A DNA stretch of 64,000 nt. It comes from Candidatus Nitrosotenuis cloacae (GTDB taxonomy: Archaea > Thermoproteota > Nitrososphaeria > Nitrososphaerales > Nitrosopumilaceae). Shown in pieces: positions 1 to 8,005 of the stretch (its first letter is position 1; each line of letters begins with the position of its first letter). The stretch is taken from assembly GCF_000955905.1 (NCBI RefSeq), contig NZ_CP011097.1, forward strand, positions 186,001 through 250,000. The letters run 5' to 3'. The notes beneath the pieces are model-generated. The model saw nothing but the letters and a program-made list of their open reading frames with translations, had not been told where the DNA came from and ran no database searches. The translations under genes and the position numbers were made by a program.

Positions 1-348
1 ATTCTTAGCTGAATTTAATACCGTCAGAGATTCGGCAGTATTCCCAGATACGCTAGTAGTGACTACCAGAGTGTTAGCATTTATCGTATTTGGAATATGA
101 TATCCTTTCACAACATCAACGTGAATATTTGTCTTGGATAATATGGAAGAAAATATGTCATTAATTGTTCCTGACCCACCCATTCCAGTCAAAACAATAT
201 GTGAAATTTTCTCAAAATTGATTTGTGCAAGATCCGTATTGTAACTTTCCTTTGCAATCTCAGGCCATCTATCATAAACCTTGTACATTCCATATGAGTC
301 AAATTTATTCAAGATAGACGAGTCGAGCAATCGTTTTTTGAATGACAT
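1..348 (-). CDS. Bifunctional phosphoglucose/phosphomannose isomerase, N-terminal part
   Basis: The visible 116 residues are the N-terminus of a SIS-domain sugar isomerase; the rest lies beyond the left edge. A glycine-rich GMGGSG loop near residue 57 and a later TSVSGNTAES segment are the sugar-phosphate binding signatures of the archaeal PGI/PMI family, which interconverts glucose-6-P or mannose-6-P with fructose-6-P in the cytoplasm. The start is ATG at 346-348. An AT-rich box about 25-30 bases upstream is shared with the divergent mtnA, so the message is probably leaderless. Another SIS protein is possible because the catalytic C-terminal part is not visible. Confidence 0.8.
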   Translation of the reverse strand, partial: MSFKKRLLDSSILNKFDSYGMYKVYDRWPEIAKESYNTDLAQINFEKISHIVLTGMGGSGTINDIFSSILSKTNIHVDVVKGYHIPNTINANTLVVTTSVSGNTAESLTVLNSAKN

Positions 349-364
349 CTTGTGATATAATGGT

Positions 365-385
365 TAACAAGTTTATTTTAAATAA
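365..385. promoter_or_regulatory. Shared divergent promoter region
   Basis: The AT-rich stretch around 370-385 (TTTATTTTAAATA) lies about 28 bases before the TTG start of mtnA on the plus strand and about 25-30 bases before the ATG of the isomerase on the minus strand. It can serve as a TATA box for either direction. The 60-base gap holds nothing else visible. Confidence 0.5.
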
Positions 386-408
386 CGAAAAAAATCTGAT
401 TATTTTAC

Positions 409-1464
409 TTGACCGAAAAAACATTGCCCCTATTAAGAACTATAGAGTGGAAAAATAACAAAGTGGTGATGATTGATCAGACCAAACTTCCTGTGGAGCT
501 TGTACGTGTAGAATATTCTGATTATTTGGATGTCGCAAATGCAATCAAGACTTTGATTATTAGGGGAGCTCCGGCCATTGGTGTTGCAGGTGCATTTGGA
601 TTGGCATTGGCCTCGCTTCAAAGTAAATCCAGCACAAAAGAACAACTAATCTCTGATCTAGAGATCGCAAAAAAAATTCTCTTTGAGACAAGACCTACTG
701 CAGTAAATCTGGCATGGGGTCTTGAGCAAATTATGATGGTAGCAAAAAAAGGTAACACTGTTTCAGAAATACAAAATCTCATAATAAATACGGCAAAGCA
801 AATGGCGGAAGATGATATCAAAATTAACATGACTATGGGAAAATACGGTTCAGAATTATTTTCCAACAATGATACAATAATGACTCACTGCAATGCCGGA
901 TCTCTAGCTACTGTGGCATATGGAACTGCATTGGGAGTAATACGAGCTACAAAGGAAAGTGGAAAAAACATCAAAGTAATCGCAACCGAAACTCGACCTG
1001 TACAACAAGGATCACGTTTAACTGCATTTGAGCTAAAACACGATGGATTTGACGTCAGTCTGATTCCGGACACTGCTGTTGGTTATTCCATGGCAAATAA
1101 GCTAGTAAACAAAGTGGTTGTAGGTGCAGACAGAGTGTTACGAACCGGCCATGTGTATAACAAGATTGGAACATATCAAGTTGCATTAATGGCAAAACAG
1201 CACGGAATTCCATTCTATGTAGCAGCACCCTTGTCCACATTTGATATGAAAAGCAGCCCACAAGAAGTCATAATAGAGCAACGAAAGGGAACCGAAGTAA
1301 CACAAATTGGCGATAGAAAGACAGCACCAGATGGAATTAATGTGATAAATCCCGCATTCGATATGACTCCACCAGAACTTATCTCGGGCATAATCACAGA
1401 AGCAGGCGTTGCAAAACCACCATTTGAAGAATCCATCAAAAAATTATTTGAAGCTAAGAAATAG
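409..1464 (+). CDS. mtnA: S-methyl-5-thioribose-1-phosphate isomerase
   Basis: This 351-residue enzyme isomerises 5-methylthioribose-1-phosphate to methylthioribulose-1-phosphate in methionine salvage. Family motifs are clear: RGAPAIGVAG from residue 52, THCNAG with the catalytic cysteine at 161, and VGADRV with the catalytic aspartate at 241. The length is normal for the family. The start is TTG at 409-411, with a TATA-like box about 28 bases upstream, so translation is probably leaderless. An archaeal ribose-1,5-bisphosphate isomerase is a related alternative, but the full set of MtnA motifs favours methionine salvage. Confidence 0.93.
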   Translation: MTEKTLPLLRTIEWKNNKVVMIDQTKLPVELVRVEYSDYLDVANAIKTLIIRGAPAIGVAGAFGLALASLQSKSSTKEQLISDLEIAKKILFETRPTAVNLAWGLEQIMMVAKKGNTVSEIQNLIINTAKQMAEDDIKINMTMGKYGSELFSNNDTIMTHCNAGSLATVAYGTALGVIRATKESGKNIKVIATETRPVQQGSRLTAFELKHDGFDVSLIPDTAVGYSMANKLVNKVVVGADRVLRTGHVYNKIGTYQVALMAKQHGIPFYVAAPLSTFDMKSSPQEVIIEQRKGTEVTQIGDRKTAPDGINVINPAFDMTPPELISGIITEAGVAKPPFEESIKKLFEAKK

Positions 1465-1500
1465 AAAGTTTTTATTCATTTTTAGAACCACATACAAAAT

Positions 1501-2130
1501 ATGTCAGTTAATGCCGAGCAAGTAAGGGAATCTCTTACCAGGTGTATGGATCCAGAAGTCCCACTAAACATTGTGGAAATGGGACTCATTTATGGAATCG
1601 ACATTACGCCATCAAATGACGTCAATATCAAAATGACTCTGACCACTCAAGGCTGTCCGTTGCATCAAACACTAGTTCAAGATGTGACAAGATATGTAAA
1701 AAAGGTTCCAGGCGTTAATGATGTCAAAGTGGACATTGTCTGGAATCCTCCATGGACAATGGACAAAATGTCAGAATCTGCCAAAGCCAAACTCAAGAGC
1801 ATGTCATCTGGGAATAGCCCTGCACCAATAGATTATGAAACAGCACTACCTCAAGGTGTCGGCTCTTTGGTACAACAAGAAGACGGTGGAATGGTTTTGG
1901 CAAATGAGCACAATCAGGGATTCATGGTAAATCAGGCAATCATTGATTTCTGGAAGTCATGCAATGGACAACGCAAGATCACAGAGCTGGTAGATATATT
2001 TGCACAAAAAACAGGACTTCAAAGATCCCAAGTTGAAAAGGAAGTAATCCAATTAATTGGCCAGCTAAGAGATGGTGGTCTCATTATAATACCGCAACCT
2101 GAAACACCAAATGTTCAATTTAGAAAATAA
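1501..2130 (+). CDS. MIP18/DUF59 iron-sulfur assembly protein fused to a PqqD-like domain
   Basis: The 209-residue protein has an N-terminal MIP18 (DUF59, SufT/PaaD-like) domain at about 5-90. It carries the DPEVPLNIVEMGLIYG signature and a TTQGCPLH segment with the conserved cysteine of proteins that help mature or target Fe-S clusters. Residues about 115-205 resemble the winged-helix PqqD fold, with FMVNQAIIDFWKSC and QVEKEVIQLIGQLRDGGLI. The fusion suggests that a peptide- or client-binding module is attached to an Fe-S carrier. A TATA-like box near 1466-1476 lies 25-35 bases before the ATG. Function is inferred from the domains only. Confidence 0.8.
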   Translation: MSVNAEQVRESLTRCMDPEVPLNIVEMGLIYGIDITPSNDVNIKMTLTTQGCPLHQTLVQDVTRYVKKVPGVNDVKVDIVWNPPWTMDKMSESAKAKLKSMSSGNSPAPIDYETALPQGVGSLVQQEDGGMVLANEHNQGFMVNQAIIDFWKSCNGQRKITELVDIFAQKTGLQRSQVEKEVIQLIGQLRDGGLIIIPQPETPNVQFRK

Positions 2131-2137
2131 TTTTTAA

Positions 2138-2416
2138 CTAAATTTCGTTAATCTCTATAATGGTTGCATGAACCGAGTCCAGTCTGACGATGGCTCGTTT
2201 TTCTGCAAATCCTAGAGCAACATACCAATCACCAGATTCGTCATCATATTTTGTTTCTAGCGTCTTGATGCTTTCTTGCGGTATGTTGTATTGCTTTATG
2301 ATTCCAGATACTGCTAGTATGATGGCTTGTTTTTCAGTCTCTAGTCTTTTTTTCATCAGGCCTATTCCGGGCATATGGTATGATACCAAAATTGTTCTAA
2401 TATAGTTAATCATCAT
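2138..2416 (-). CDS. Small conserved hypothetical protein
   Basis: This 92-residue protein is encoded convergently with the MIP18 gene, eight bases beyond its stop. It has a basic helical N-terminus (MKKRLETEKQAIILAVSG) followed by a short beta-rich half (DWYVALGFAEKRAIVRLDS). No signal peptide, transmembrane segment or catalytic motif is visible and I do not recognise the family. Codon use looks like its neighbours, which supports a real gene. The start may be either of the two adjacent ATGs at 2411-2416. Confidence 0.6.
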   Translation of the reverse strand: MMINYIRTILVSYHMPGIGLMKKRLETEKQAIILAVSGIIKQYNIPQESIKTLETKYDDESGDWYVALGFAEKRAIVRLDSVHATIIEINEI

Positions 2417-2435
2417 ATTTACAAAAAATAATTCA

Positions 2436-2509
2436 GGGCTCGGAGGGCTTCGATCCCTCGACCTGGCGGTCCGAAGCCGCCCGCACTATCCAGACTGTGC
2501 TACGAGTCC
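2436..2509 (-). tRNA. tRNA-Arg (anticodon TCG)
   Basis: The minus strand folds as a full cloverleaf. The acceptor is GGACTCG/CGAGCCC with one A-C mismatch at the third pair. The D stem is GCAC/GTGC, the anticodon stem GGCGG/CCGCC with loop CTTCGGA, and the T stem GAGGG/CCCTC with loop ATCGAAG. The anticodon reads TCG, for arginine. No intron and no encoded CCA are present. Confidence 0.88.
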
Positions 2510-2549
2510 AAAAGCCCTTTAACAGGGCTAAATATCTGTCTAGCTGCCC

Positions 2550-3722
2550 ATGAAAGTCTCAAAAAAAGTAGCTGGAGTAGAATATGCAATACGAGATATC
2601 GTAACTGCTGCACGCCAAGTCGAAAAACAGGGAAAAAAAATCACGTATCTCAATATCGGAGACCCGGTACAATATGGATTCCAACCACCAACAAATGTCA
2701 AGGATGCAATGATCAAATCCATCCGGGAAGGCAACAACTATTACGCACAATCCGAAGGTTTGCCTGAGCTTCGAGAGGCAATCTCACTAAAAGAAAAGTC
2801 AAAGGGATTGTCGGTATCTGCTGATGATATTTTGGTAACAAATGGAGTCTCGGAAGCTCTAGACATGGTAATGTCGTCTATTGTAGAGGAAGGAGACGAG
2901 GTGTTGCTCCCAGGACCATATTATCCACCATACGCATCATATGTCAGGTTACATGGAGGCAAACCAGTAGAATTCGCAGTGGATCTCAAAAATTCCACAC
3001 CAGACATTGATGATATCAAATCAAAGATTACACCAAAAACAGTCGCAATATGTCTTATTTCTCCAAACAATCCGACAGGCGCGGTATTTTCTGAAAAATC
3101 ATTAAAGGAATTAGTCGACATCGCAAATCAACATGATCTGTACATAATCTGTGATGAGATATACGACCAAATCGTATTTGATGAGAAATTTACAGGAATC
3201 GGCAAGGTATCTGGGGATTCACCAATTATACTGTTAAATGGATTCTCAAAGGTTCATCTCATGTCTGGCTGGAGAATTGGCTATATTGCGTTTAATAATT
3301 CGCCAAAACTTGTACCGATACGCGAGAATCTGCCCAAACTTGCTCGTGTAAGAATCTCTACTAATCTGCCGGTCCAATATGCTGCACTAGAGTCATTGCG
3401 CGGCTCACAGGGTTATGTCTCTGAATTTGTGTCCGAGCTCAAAAAGAGGCGGGACTTTGTAGTAAAACGACTAAATTCTATTCCGGGATTGTCATGTTCA
3501 AACCCAAAGGGCGCATTCTATGCCTTTCCAAAAATAGAAACCAATCCATACAAGACTGATCAGGAATTTGTAATGGAATTACTAAGGGAAACTGGCGTGC
3601 TGACCGTTCATGGATCTGGGTTTGGAACACAATATGGGAGCGGATATTTTCGAATAGTGTTTTTGCCTGATCTGAATACGTTGGACTTTGCTCTAAACGA
3701 AATCGAAAGATTTTGTCAATAG
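2550..3722 (+). CDS. Class I PLP-dependent aminotransferase
   Basis: This 390-residue fold-type I aminotransferase resembles archaeal aspartate/alanine aminotransferases. Visible motifs are NIGDP near 35-39, SPNNPTG at 171-177, CDEIYD at 201-206 and the Schiff-base lysine K234 in NGFSKVHLMSGWR. It would transfer an amino group between an amino acid and a 2-oxo acid; the substrate cannot be read from the sequence. The ATG follows a TATA-like TAAATAT at 2529-2535. The gene ends with a 7-base convergent overlap with the next gene. Confidence 0.9.
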   Translation: MKVSKKVAGVEYAIRDIVTAARQVEKQGKKITYLNIGDPVQYGFQPPTNVKDAMIKSIREGNNYYAQSEGLPELREAISLKEKSKGLSVSADDILVTNGVSEALDMVMSSIVEEGDEVLLPGPYYPPYASYVRLHGGKPVEFAVDLKNSTPDIDDIKSKITPKTVAICLISPNNPTGAVFSEKSLKELVDIANQHDLYIICDEIYDQIVFDEKFTGIGKVSGDSPIILLNGFSKVHLMSGWRIGYIAFNNSPKLVPIRENLPKLARVRISTNLPVQYAALESLRGSQGYVSEFVSELKKRRDFVVKRLNSIPGLSCSNPKGAFYAFPKIETNPYKTDQEFVMELLRETGVLTVHGSGFGTQYGSGYFRIVFLPDLNTLDFALNEIERFCQ

Positions 3723-4111
3723 TGCCAGCTTGTGACCTTTAGTGGTGTGATCTCTATTACACAATTCGTCTGATCCAATAATTGTTTTGCTGATTTTCCT
3801 TTTAATGTCTTGAAATAACGAAGCAAGATTTGACCTGCAATTTTTTTGACCTTGTAATTGTCTCTGATTAGTTTTGCCCTGCCTGTGCCCATCATACCAT
3901 CAATTGGTGACCAAACTCCAGCATCCACACAAAAACAAATCTTGTTGTTTTTTGCAATGTTTTTTGCCTTGCTAGTTTTGGTGTTTGTACCGATATAGAA
4001 TTTTTTTCCGATGTACTTGTACCACACTGGGACTAGATGTGGCATACCCTTACTGTCTATTGTAGCTAAATGTAGAATTTTTTGCTTTTTTAGGAATCGA
4101 ACTTTATGCAT
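3716..4111 (-). CDS. Pyridoxamine 5'-phosphate oxidase-like (split-barrel flavin/F420) protein
   Basis: The 131-residue protein matches the PPOX-class split-barrel fold: an N-terminal ILHLATIDSKGMPHLVPVWY strand pair, then KFYIGTNTKTSKAKNI and a CFCVDAG strand. Small archaeal members bind FMN or F420. It is the last gene of a three-gene operon headed by an F420:NADP oxidoreductase and overlaps the preceding gene by 8 bases. That context makes an F420H2-dependent reductase or F420-binding role attractive, but the cofactor is an inference. Confidence 0.82.
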   Translation of the reverse strand: MHKVRFLKKQKILHLATIDSKGMPHLVPVWYKYIGKKFYIGTNTKTSKAKNIAKNNKICFCVDAGVWSPIDGMMGTGRAKLIRDNYKVKKIAGQILLRYFKTLKGKSAKQLLDQTNCVIEITPLKVTSWHY

Positions 4112-4331
4112 ATTTTTTTTTAAACCCTAATAGTATCATAAATCCTCCAAATGCAAACATTCCAAGTGAAATCTTTTCATTTGTAATTTCTGCATTTGTC
4201 ATAAAATCCAAGACGAATTCCGGGCCCCAAATTAACAGGTTCTGTACAATTACGATTGCGCCAACTACAACAAACAATACGCCCATCGCAGAATACCAGT
4301 TTCTGCCTCGACGCGGATGATATTCACTCAT
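4104..4331 (-). CDS. Small two-helix membrane protein
   Basis: The 75-residue protein has two hydrophobic segments, MGVLFVVVGAIVIVQNLLI at about 16-34 and LGMFAFGGFMILLGF near the C-terminus, with a basic N-terminus (HPRRGRNWY). No catalytic residues are visible. Its ATG follows the stop of the F420-reductase gene with no gap, and it overlaps the PPOX gene downstream, so it is translated in an operon. The family is unknown to me. Confidence 0.65.
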   Translation of the reverse strand: MSEYHPRRGRNWYSAMGVLFVVVGAIVIVQNLLIWGPEFVLDFMTNAEITNEKISLGMFAFGGFMILLGFKKKYA

Positions 4332-5003
4332 TTAGAGAATTTTTATTCCGGGGTTTTTCATCTTGTTCTTTATCATGGCATTGAGCAACAGCGGGGTTGA
4401 TATTTCTGCCAGATATGCCAATGCGCCAGAGCCCAGAAATATTGGCCTGAGGCCACTAATCTCCCCAATCATGCTATTTACAACATCAATGGACTCCTTG
4501 TCGTCTCCGCACACAAAAATATCATAATCCAGAGTAAACGTAGGATCGACTAGCTTTTTTTCCGATATCACATGAAACGCAGAGACTAGCTTGTTTTTGT
4601 TTTTCATGTGTTTTTGAACCATTTGGTGTGAGAATGGTTTGTTCTCCTTAAGAGGGATGAACTCAAACCCAATGTCTGTCTTTGTCATTGGCACGATTGG
4701 TGATATGACTGTGCAGCTGTCTTTTATTTTTCCCAAAAGGCCAGAACACACCGAGTCGATGTTCTCATATGGTATTGATAAAATCAAAACATCGCTTTGA
4801 GTCGCAACCGAATCATTGTCTGTGCCCGATATTGTTCCATTTATGTTTCCAAATGCCTGTTTTGCTGTTTGTAAATACTCGTTGGCTGCGTCTGATGCTC
4901 TTTGTGTATCTCTTGAGCCGATCAAGATTTCGTGATTTTTGCACCACCGCAGAGCAAAGCCTTTGCCCATGCCGCCAGTACCACCAATAATCCCTATTTT
5001 CAA
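4332..5003 (-). CDS. NADPH:F420 oxidoreductase (F420H2:NADP type)
   Basis: The 223-residue protein begins with a Rossmann motif, GIIGGTGGMGKG at 3-14, followed by HEILIGSRD for NADP binding. Later segments (VLILSIPYENID and SAFHVISEKKLVD) fit the F420-dependent NADP reductase family. The enzyme moves hydride between reduced F420 and NADP+ in the cytoplasm. The start is TTG at 5001-5003, with TATA-like TAAAGATAATAATA roughly 25-35 bases before it. It leads a three-gene operon with a membrane protein and a PPOX protein. Confidence 0.87.
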   Translation of the reverse strand: MKIGIIGGTGGMGKGFALRWCKNHEILIGSRDTQRASDAANEYLQTAKQAFGNINGTISGTDNDSVATQSDVLILSIPYENIDSVCSGLLGKIKDSCTVISPIVPMTKTDIGFEFIPLKENKPFSHQMVQKHMKNKNKLVSAFHVISEKKLVDPTFTLDYDIFVCGDDKESIDVVNSMIGEISGLRPIFLGSGALAYLAEISTPLLLNAMIKNKMKNPGIKIL

Positions 5004-5057
5004 TTATATCACGGCAGGCAATGTTATTATTATCTTTATTTGAAATTTTAAAAATTC

Positions 5058-5684
5058 ATGGGATTGATCATATTCTTGCGCCATGGCCAAGCAAAAAATA
5101 ACACATCACGAGTCTTGGCAGGAAGATCTCCAGATGTTCCATTAACAGAAAAAGGAGTCAATCAGGCAATTGAAATTGGCAAATTCCTAAAGTCACTTGA
5201 CATTTCACACATTTACGCAAGCCCAATTGAGCGGGCTCACAAGACAGCGGAAATAGTCGGCAGTCATGTTGGATTGCCTACCACCATAGATGAAAGATTA
5301 TACGAGCTGGAAATGGGCAAGTTCTCTGGCATGGCATATGATGATCTGTTTGCAAAACACGGAAATGTATTTCTGAAATTTTACCAAGGCGATCCTACTA
5401 TTGAGGAAAACGGAGTGGAAACCTTTGATCAGGTCAAAAAAAGAGTCTTGGGTATGGTGGATCACGTCAAAAAGGAGCACTCTGGCAAAAACGTCCTGCT
5501 AGTAACCCACATGGATCCAATCAAAGCAATGATATCAAATGTCCTAAATCTAAACGCTCGATCCCTCTTTGAGCTGATAATTGCAAATGCTTCACTGACA
5601 ATAATTCGAGAAGAGCAAGGAAAGTTTTCCTTGTCTGCAATCAATGCAATGAACTCTGATCGATACAACCAAGGACCTTTCTAA
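5058..5684 (+). CDS. Histidine phosphatase family protein
   Basis: The 208-residue protein is a phosphoglycerate-mutase-like phosphatase. The phosphohistidine motif RHGQA is at residues 8-12, an SPIERAHKTAE segment carries the conserved arginine, an acidic ELEMGKFSG loop follows, and VTHMDP supplies the second histidine near 150. It could be a phosphoserine or adenosylcobalamin-phosphate phosphatase; the substrate is not visible. The gene is divergent from the F420-reductase operon, with about 54 bases between starts. A TATA-like box lies near 5030-5040. Confidence 0.87.
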   Translation: MGLIIFLRHGQAKNNTSRVLAGRSPDVPLTEKGVNQAIEIGKFLKSLDISHIYASPIERAHKTAEIVGSHVGLPTTIDERLYELEMGKFSGMAYDDLFAKHGNVFLKFYQGDPTIEENGVETFDQVKKRVLGMVDHVKKEHSGKNVLLVTHMDPIKAMISNVLNLNARSLFELIIANASLTIIREEQGKFSLSAINAMNSDRYNQGPF

Positions 5685-5696
5685 TAATCTGCAAAA

Positions 5697-5706
5697 GCCT
5701 TAAATA
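5697..5706 (+). promoter_or_regulatory. Promoter of the terminal-oxidase cluster
   Basis: AAAAGCCTTAAATAG at 5693-5707 is a BRE/TATA-like element 30-36 bases before the ATG at 5737. It is the only strong candidate ahead of the closely spaced oxidase genes that run to 9396. Confidence 0.5.
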
Positions 5707-5736
5707 GAATTTGCAGACCACGAGCTGTAATCGGTC

Positions 5737-6000
5737 ATGGCTAGGGCAATTGTATTAATGTCAATTTTGACTGTTTTAGTTATTTTACCAACATTACAAT
5801 TGGTCTTTGGTGAGGCAACCGAAGCCGGCGATTACATTAACCGCAAAGTAGAGATCTGGAATCTCTTTTTCAAGATGATGACAATAGCATTTACCGTTGG
5901 AGCTGTAGTATCTGGCACTTTAATCTGGGTAGTGTGGCGATTCAGAGAGTCCCATCCAAAGGCCAAGCCCACAAAATACGAAGAAAAGGGCGAATGGTAA
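5737..6000 (+). CDS. Membrane-anchor protein of split cytochrome oxidase subunit II
   Basis: The 87-residue protein has a signal-like hydrophobic N-terminus ending near LVFGEA and a second membrane helix at about 48-70 ending in VVWRFRESHP. That sequence resembles the second transmembrane helix of canonical subunit II. Its stop abuts the ATG of the CuA-domain gene. Together the two reading frames make up the parts normally found in one subunit II polypeptide. The assignment rests on this arrangement and on topology. Confidence 0.65.
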   Translation: MARAIVLMSILTVLVILPTLQLVFGEATEAGDYINRKVEIWNLFFKMMTIAFTVGAVVSGTLIWVVWRFRESHPKAKPTKYEEKGEW

Positions 6001-6423
6001 ATGAGCGGACACTCTAATTGGCCTGAATGGATTTACATCGGCGTTGTGATTTGCTTGCTGGCTTATGTTGGGGCGGAAGCATGGAATGTGGAGAGAATTG
6101 TAGAGCATGTTCCTGCAGAAGCCGAGGTAATCAAAGTGGTAGGTCAGCAGTGGTTTTGGACATTTGAGCATGAAGATGGAACCAAAGAGGTAGGGGAATT
6201 ACATGTCAAAAAAGGCAAACCATACAAATTTGAGGTAACTGCCAAAGATGTCAACCACGCATTCAACATTCATGACTATGTAGTATTACAGGATGCCATA
6301 GTAGGCAGAATCAACACAGTTTGGTTTGCACCAGACAAGGCAGGAGAATTTACCATCCAGTGCAGAGAATACTGCGGACTATTACACTATAACATGAGGG
6401 CCACACTATACGTGGAGGAATAA
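6001..6423 (+). CDS. coxB: Cytochrome c oxidase subunit II (CuA domain)
   Basis: The 140-residue protein has one N-terminal membrane helix (WIYIGVVICLLAYVGAEAW) followed by a cupredoxin fold. The CuA ligands are visible: a histidine in VNHAFNIHD, then CREYCGLLHYNM with two cysteines, a histidine and a methionine. QQWFWTF contains the tryptophan region used in electron entry. It would accept electrons outside the membrane, in these archaea probably from small blue copper proteins, and pass them to subunit I. The gene sits directly between the anchor protein and subunit I. Confidence 0.93.
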   Translation: MSGHSNWPEWIYIGVVICLLAYVGAEAWNVERIVEHVPAEAEVIKVVGQQWFWTFEHEDGTKEVGELHVKKGKPYKFEVTAKDVNHAFNIHDYVVLQDAIVGRINTVWFAPDKAGEFTIQCREYCGLLHYNMRATLYVEE

Positions 6424-6469
6424 AATGAACATTGATAACTTAATAAAACAAACACAGGTGGAAAACTAA

Positions 6470-7996
6470 ATGGTCCTAGAACTAGCAAAACCGCGACCAA
6501 TCTGGCAGATAATGTTCTCGACTCACCACACAGATGTCGGATTATTGTATACAATCACTTCACTAACATTCTTCTTCTTGGGCGGTGCACTGGCACTAGG
6601 AATCAGGGCAGAACTGTTCTTGCCTGGAAGCCAGATTATCGCTGACTCAATGACGTTTAATCGAATGTTTACCGTTCATGGAACGACTCTGATCTTTTTG
6701 TTCCTCTTACCGTTTGCATCTGCAGTTGGCAACTATTTTGTTCCAATCATGGTCCGATACAAAGACATGGCATATCCAAAACTAAATGCAGTTGCATTCT
6801 GGATGATTCCGCCAGCAGGCGCACTAATCTGGCTTGGATTTGCTGACTTTACTTGGTACGCAACACCGCCATACTCTGCGATCCGCTCTCCAGGACCAGC
6901 AGCCGACATGTGGATATTTGCCCAAAAGATATTGGGAGTGTCCTCGATTTTAGGAGCAATCAACTTTATAGTTACGATACTCAAATGCAAACACCCGGAC
7001 TTGCCACTAAGCAAGGTACCATTACTGGCTTGGTCGTTTTTGAGCTCATCTCTGATTATTATAGTAGCAGTTCCTACATTTGCTGCCGCACTCGTAATGT
7101 TGCTAACTGACAGACTTGGCGTATCTGGATTCTTTGATCCATCAAAAGGCGGTGACCCGATAGCATACCAACACTTGTTCTGGTTTACGTTCCATCCTGA
7201 GGTGTATGTTCTGGTAATTCCAGCAATTGGAATGATGTATGAGATAATCCCTAGATTCTCAAGAAGGCCAATATTTAGCCAAAGCTCCGGCATCTTTGCG
7301 TTTGTGATGCTGGCAATAGTTGGATTCTCTTCATGGGCTCACCACATGTATGCAACAGGCATGTCATTTACAGAAAAAACAGTATTCATGATTGGAACAC
7401 TGGCCGCAGTTCCGGCATCCGCAATGCACGTATTCAACTTTGTAGCCACAATGTGGGGTGCAAGAATTCGATTTGCAACACCAATGATGTGGGCAGTAGG
7501 AGGAATCGCTTTGTTCTTCTCAGCAGGAGCCGGCGGTGTAGCAAATGCGGCAATGCCATTTGACTTTATCACACACGACTCGTACTGGGTAGTTGGACAC
7601 TTTCACTTATTTGTGATGGGAACAATTGCATTTGGCTCTATTGGCTTCCTATACTACATGTTCCCATTCATCACAGGAAGAATGTACAATGAAACCATGG
7701 GCAAGATTCACTTTATCATGTCGATGGCAGGAACTGTCATGGTCTTTTTCACACAACACGTACTTGGATTATACGGCATGCCAAGAAGAGTTTTCGATTA
7801 CATACCATTACCGGAATACATCATAATGAACCAAATCGCATCAGTTGGTGCAATGATAATTGGCGTCAGCATGGCGCTATGGATTTTCAACATGATATAC
7901 AGCTCAGCCAAAGGCAAGGAAGCAAACATGGATGATCCATGGGCACTAGGCGGCAAATACTACTTCCCACATCAGGCAAAGACACCACACCATTAG
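6470..7996 (+). CDS. coxA: Heme-copper oxidase subunit I
   Basis: This 508-residue protein has about twelve membrane helices and all the metal ligands. H70 in FTVHGTT binds the low-spin heme. H242 and Y246 in FHPEVY form the CuB site with its His-Tyr crosslink, and H291/H292 in WAHHMY also bind CuB. H377 and H379 in VGHFHLF bind the two hemes. It reduces oxygen to water and conserves energy as a proton gradient. It is the core of the oxidase locus, preceded by subunit II and followed by a cupredoxin. Confidence 0.97.
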   Translation: MVLELAKPRPIWQIMFSTHHTDVGLLYTITSLTFFFLGGALALGIRAELFLPGSQIIADSMTFNRMFTVHGTTLIFLFLLPFASAVGNYFVPIMVRYKDMAYPKLNAVAFWMIPPAGALIWLGFADFTWYATPPYSAIRSPGPAADMWIFAQKILGVSSILGAINFIVTILKCKHPDLPLSKVPLLAWSFLSSSLIIIVAVPTFAAALVMLLTDRLGVSGFFDPSKGGDPIAYQHLFWFTFHPEVYVLVIPAIGMMYEIIPRFSRRPIFSQSSGIFAFVMLAIVGFSSWAHHMYATGMSFTEKTVFMIGTLAAVPASAMHVFNFVATMWGARIRFATPMMWAVGGIALFFSAGAGGVANAAMPFDFITHDSYWVVGHFHLFVMGTIAFGSIGFLYYMFPFITGRMYNETMGKIHFIMSMAGTVMVFFTQHVLGLYGMPRRVFDYIPLPEYIIMNQIASVGAMIIGVSMALWIFNMIYSSAKGKEANMDDPWALGGKYYFPHQAKTPHH

Positions 7997-8005
7997 GATA
8001 ATACC

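Noticed and set aside
6733-7293. 186-residue minus-strand ORF within coxA
   Set aside because: It is a shadow of the strongly conserved oxidase subunit I frame and has no motif of its own.
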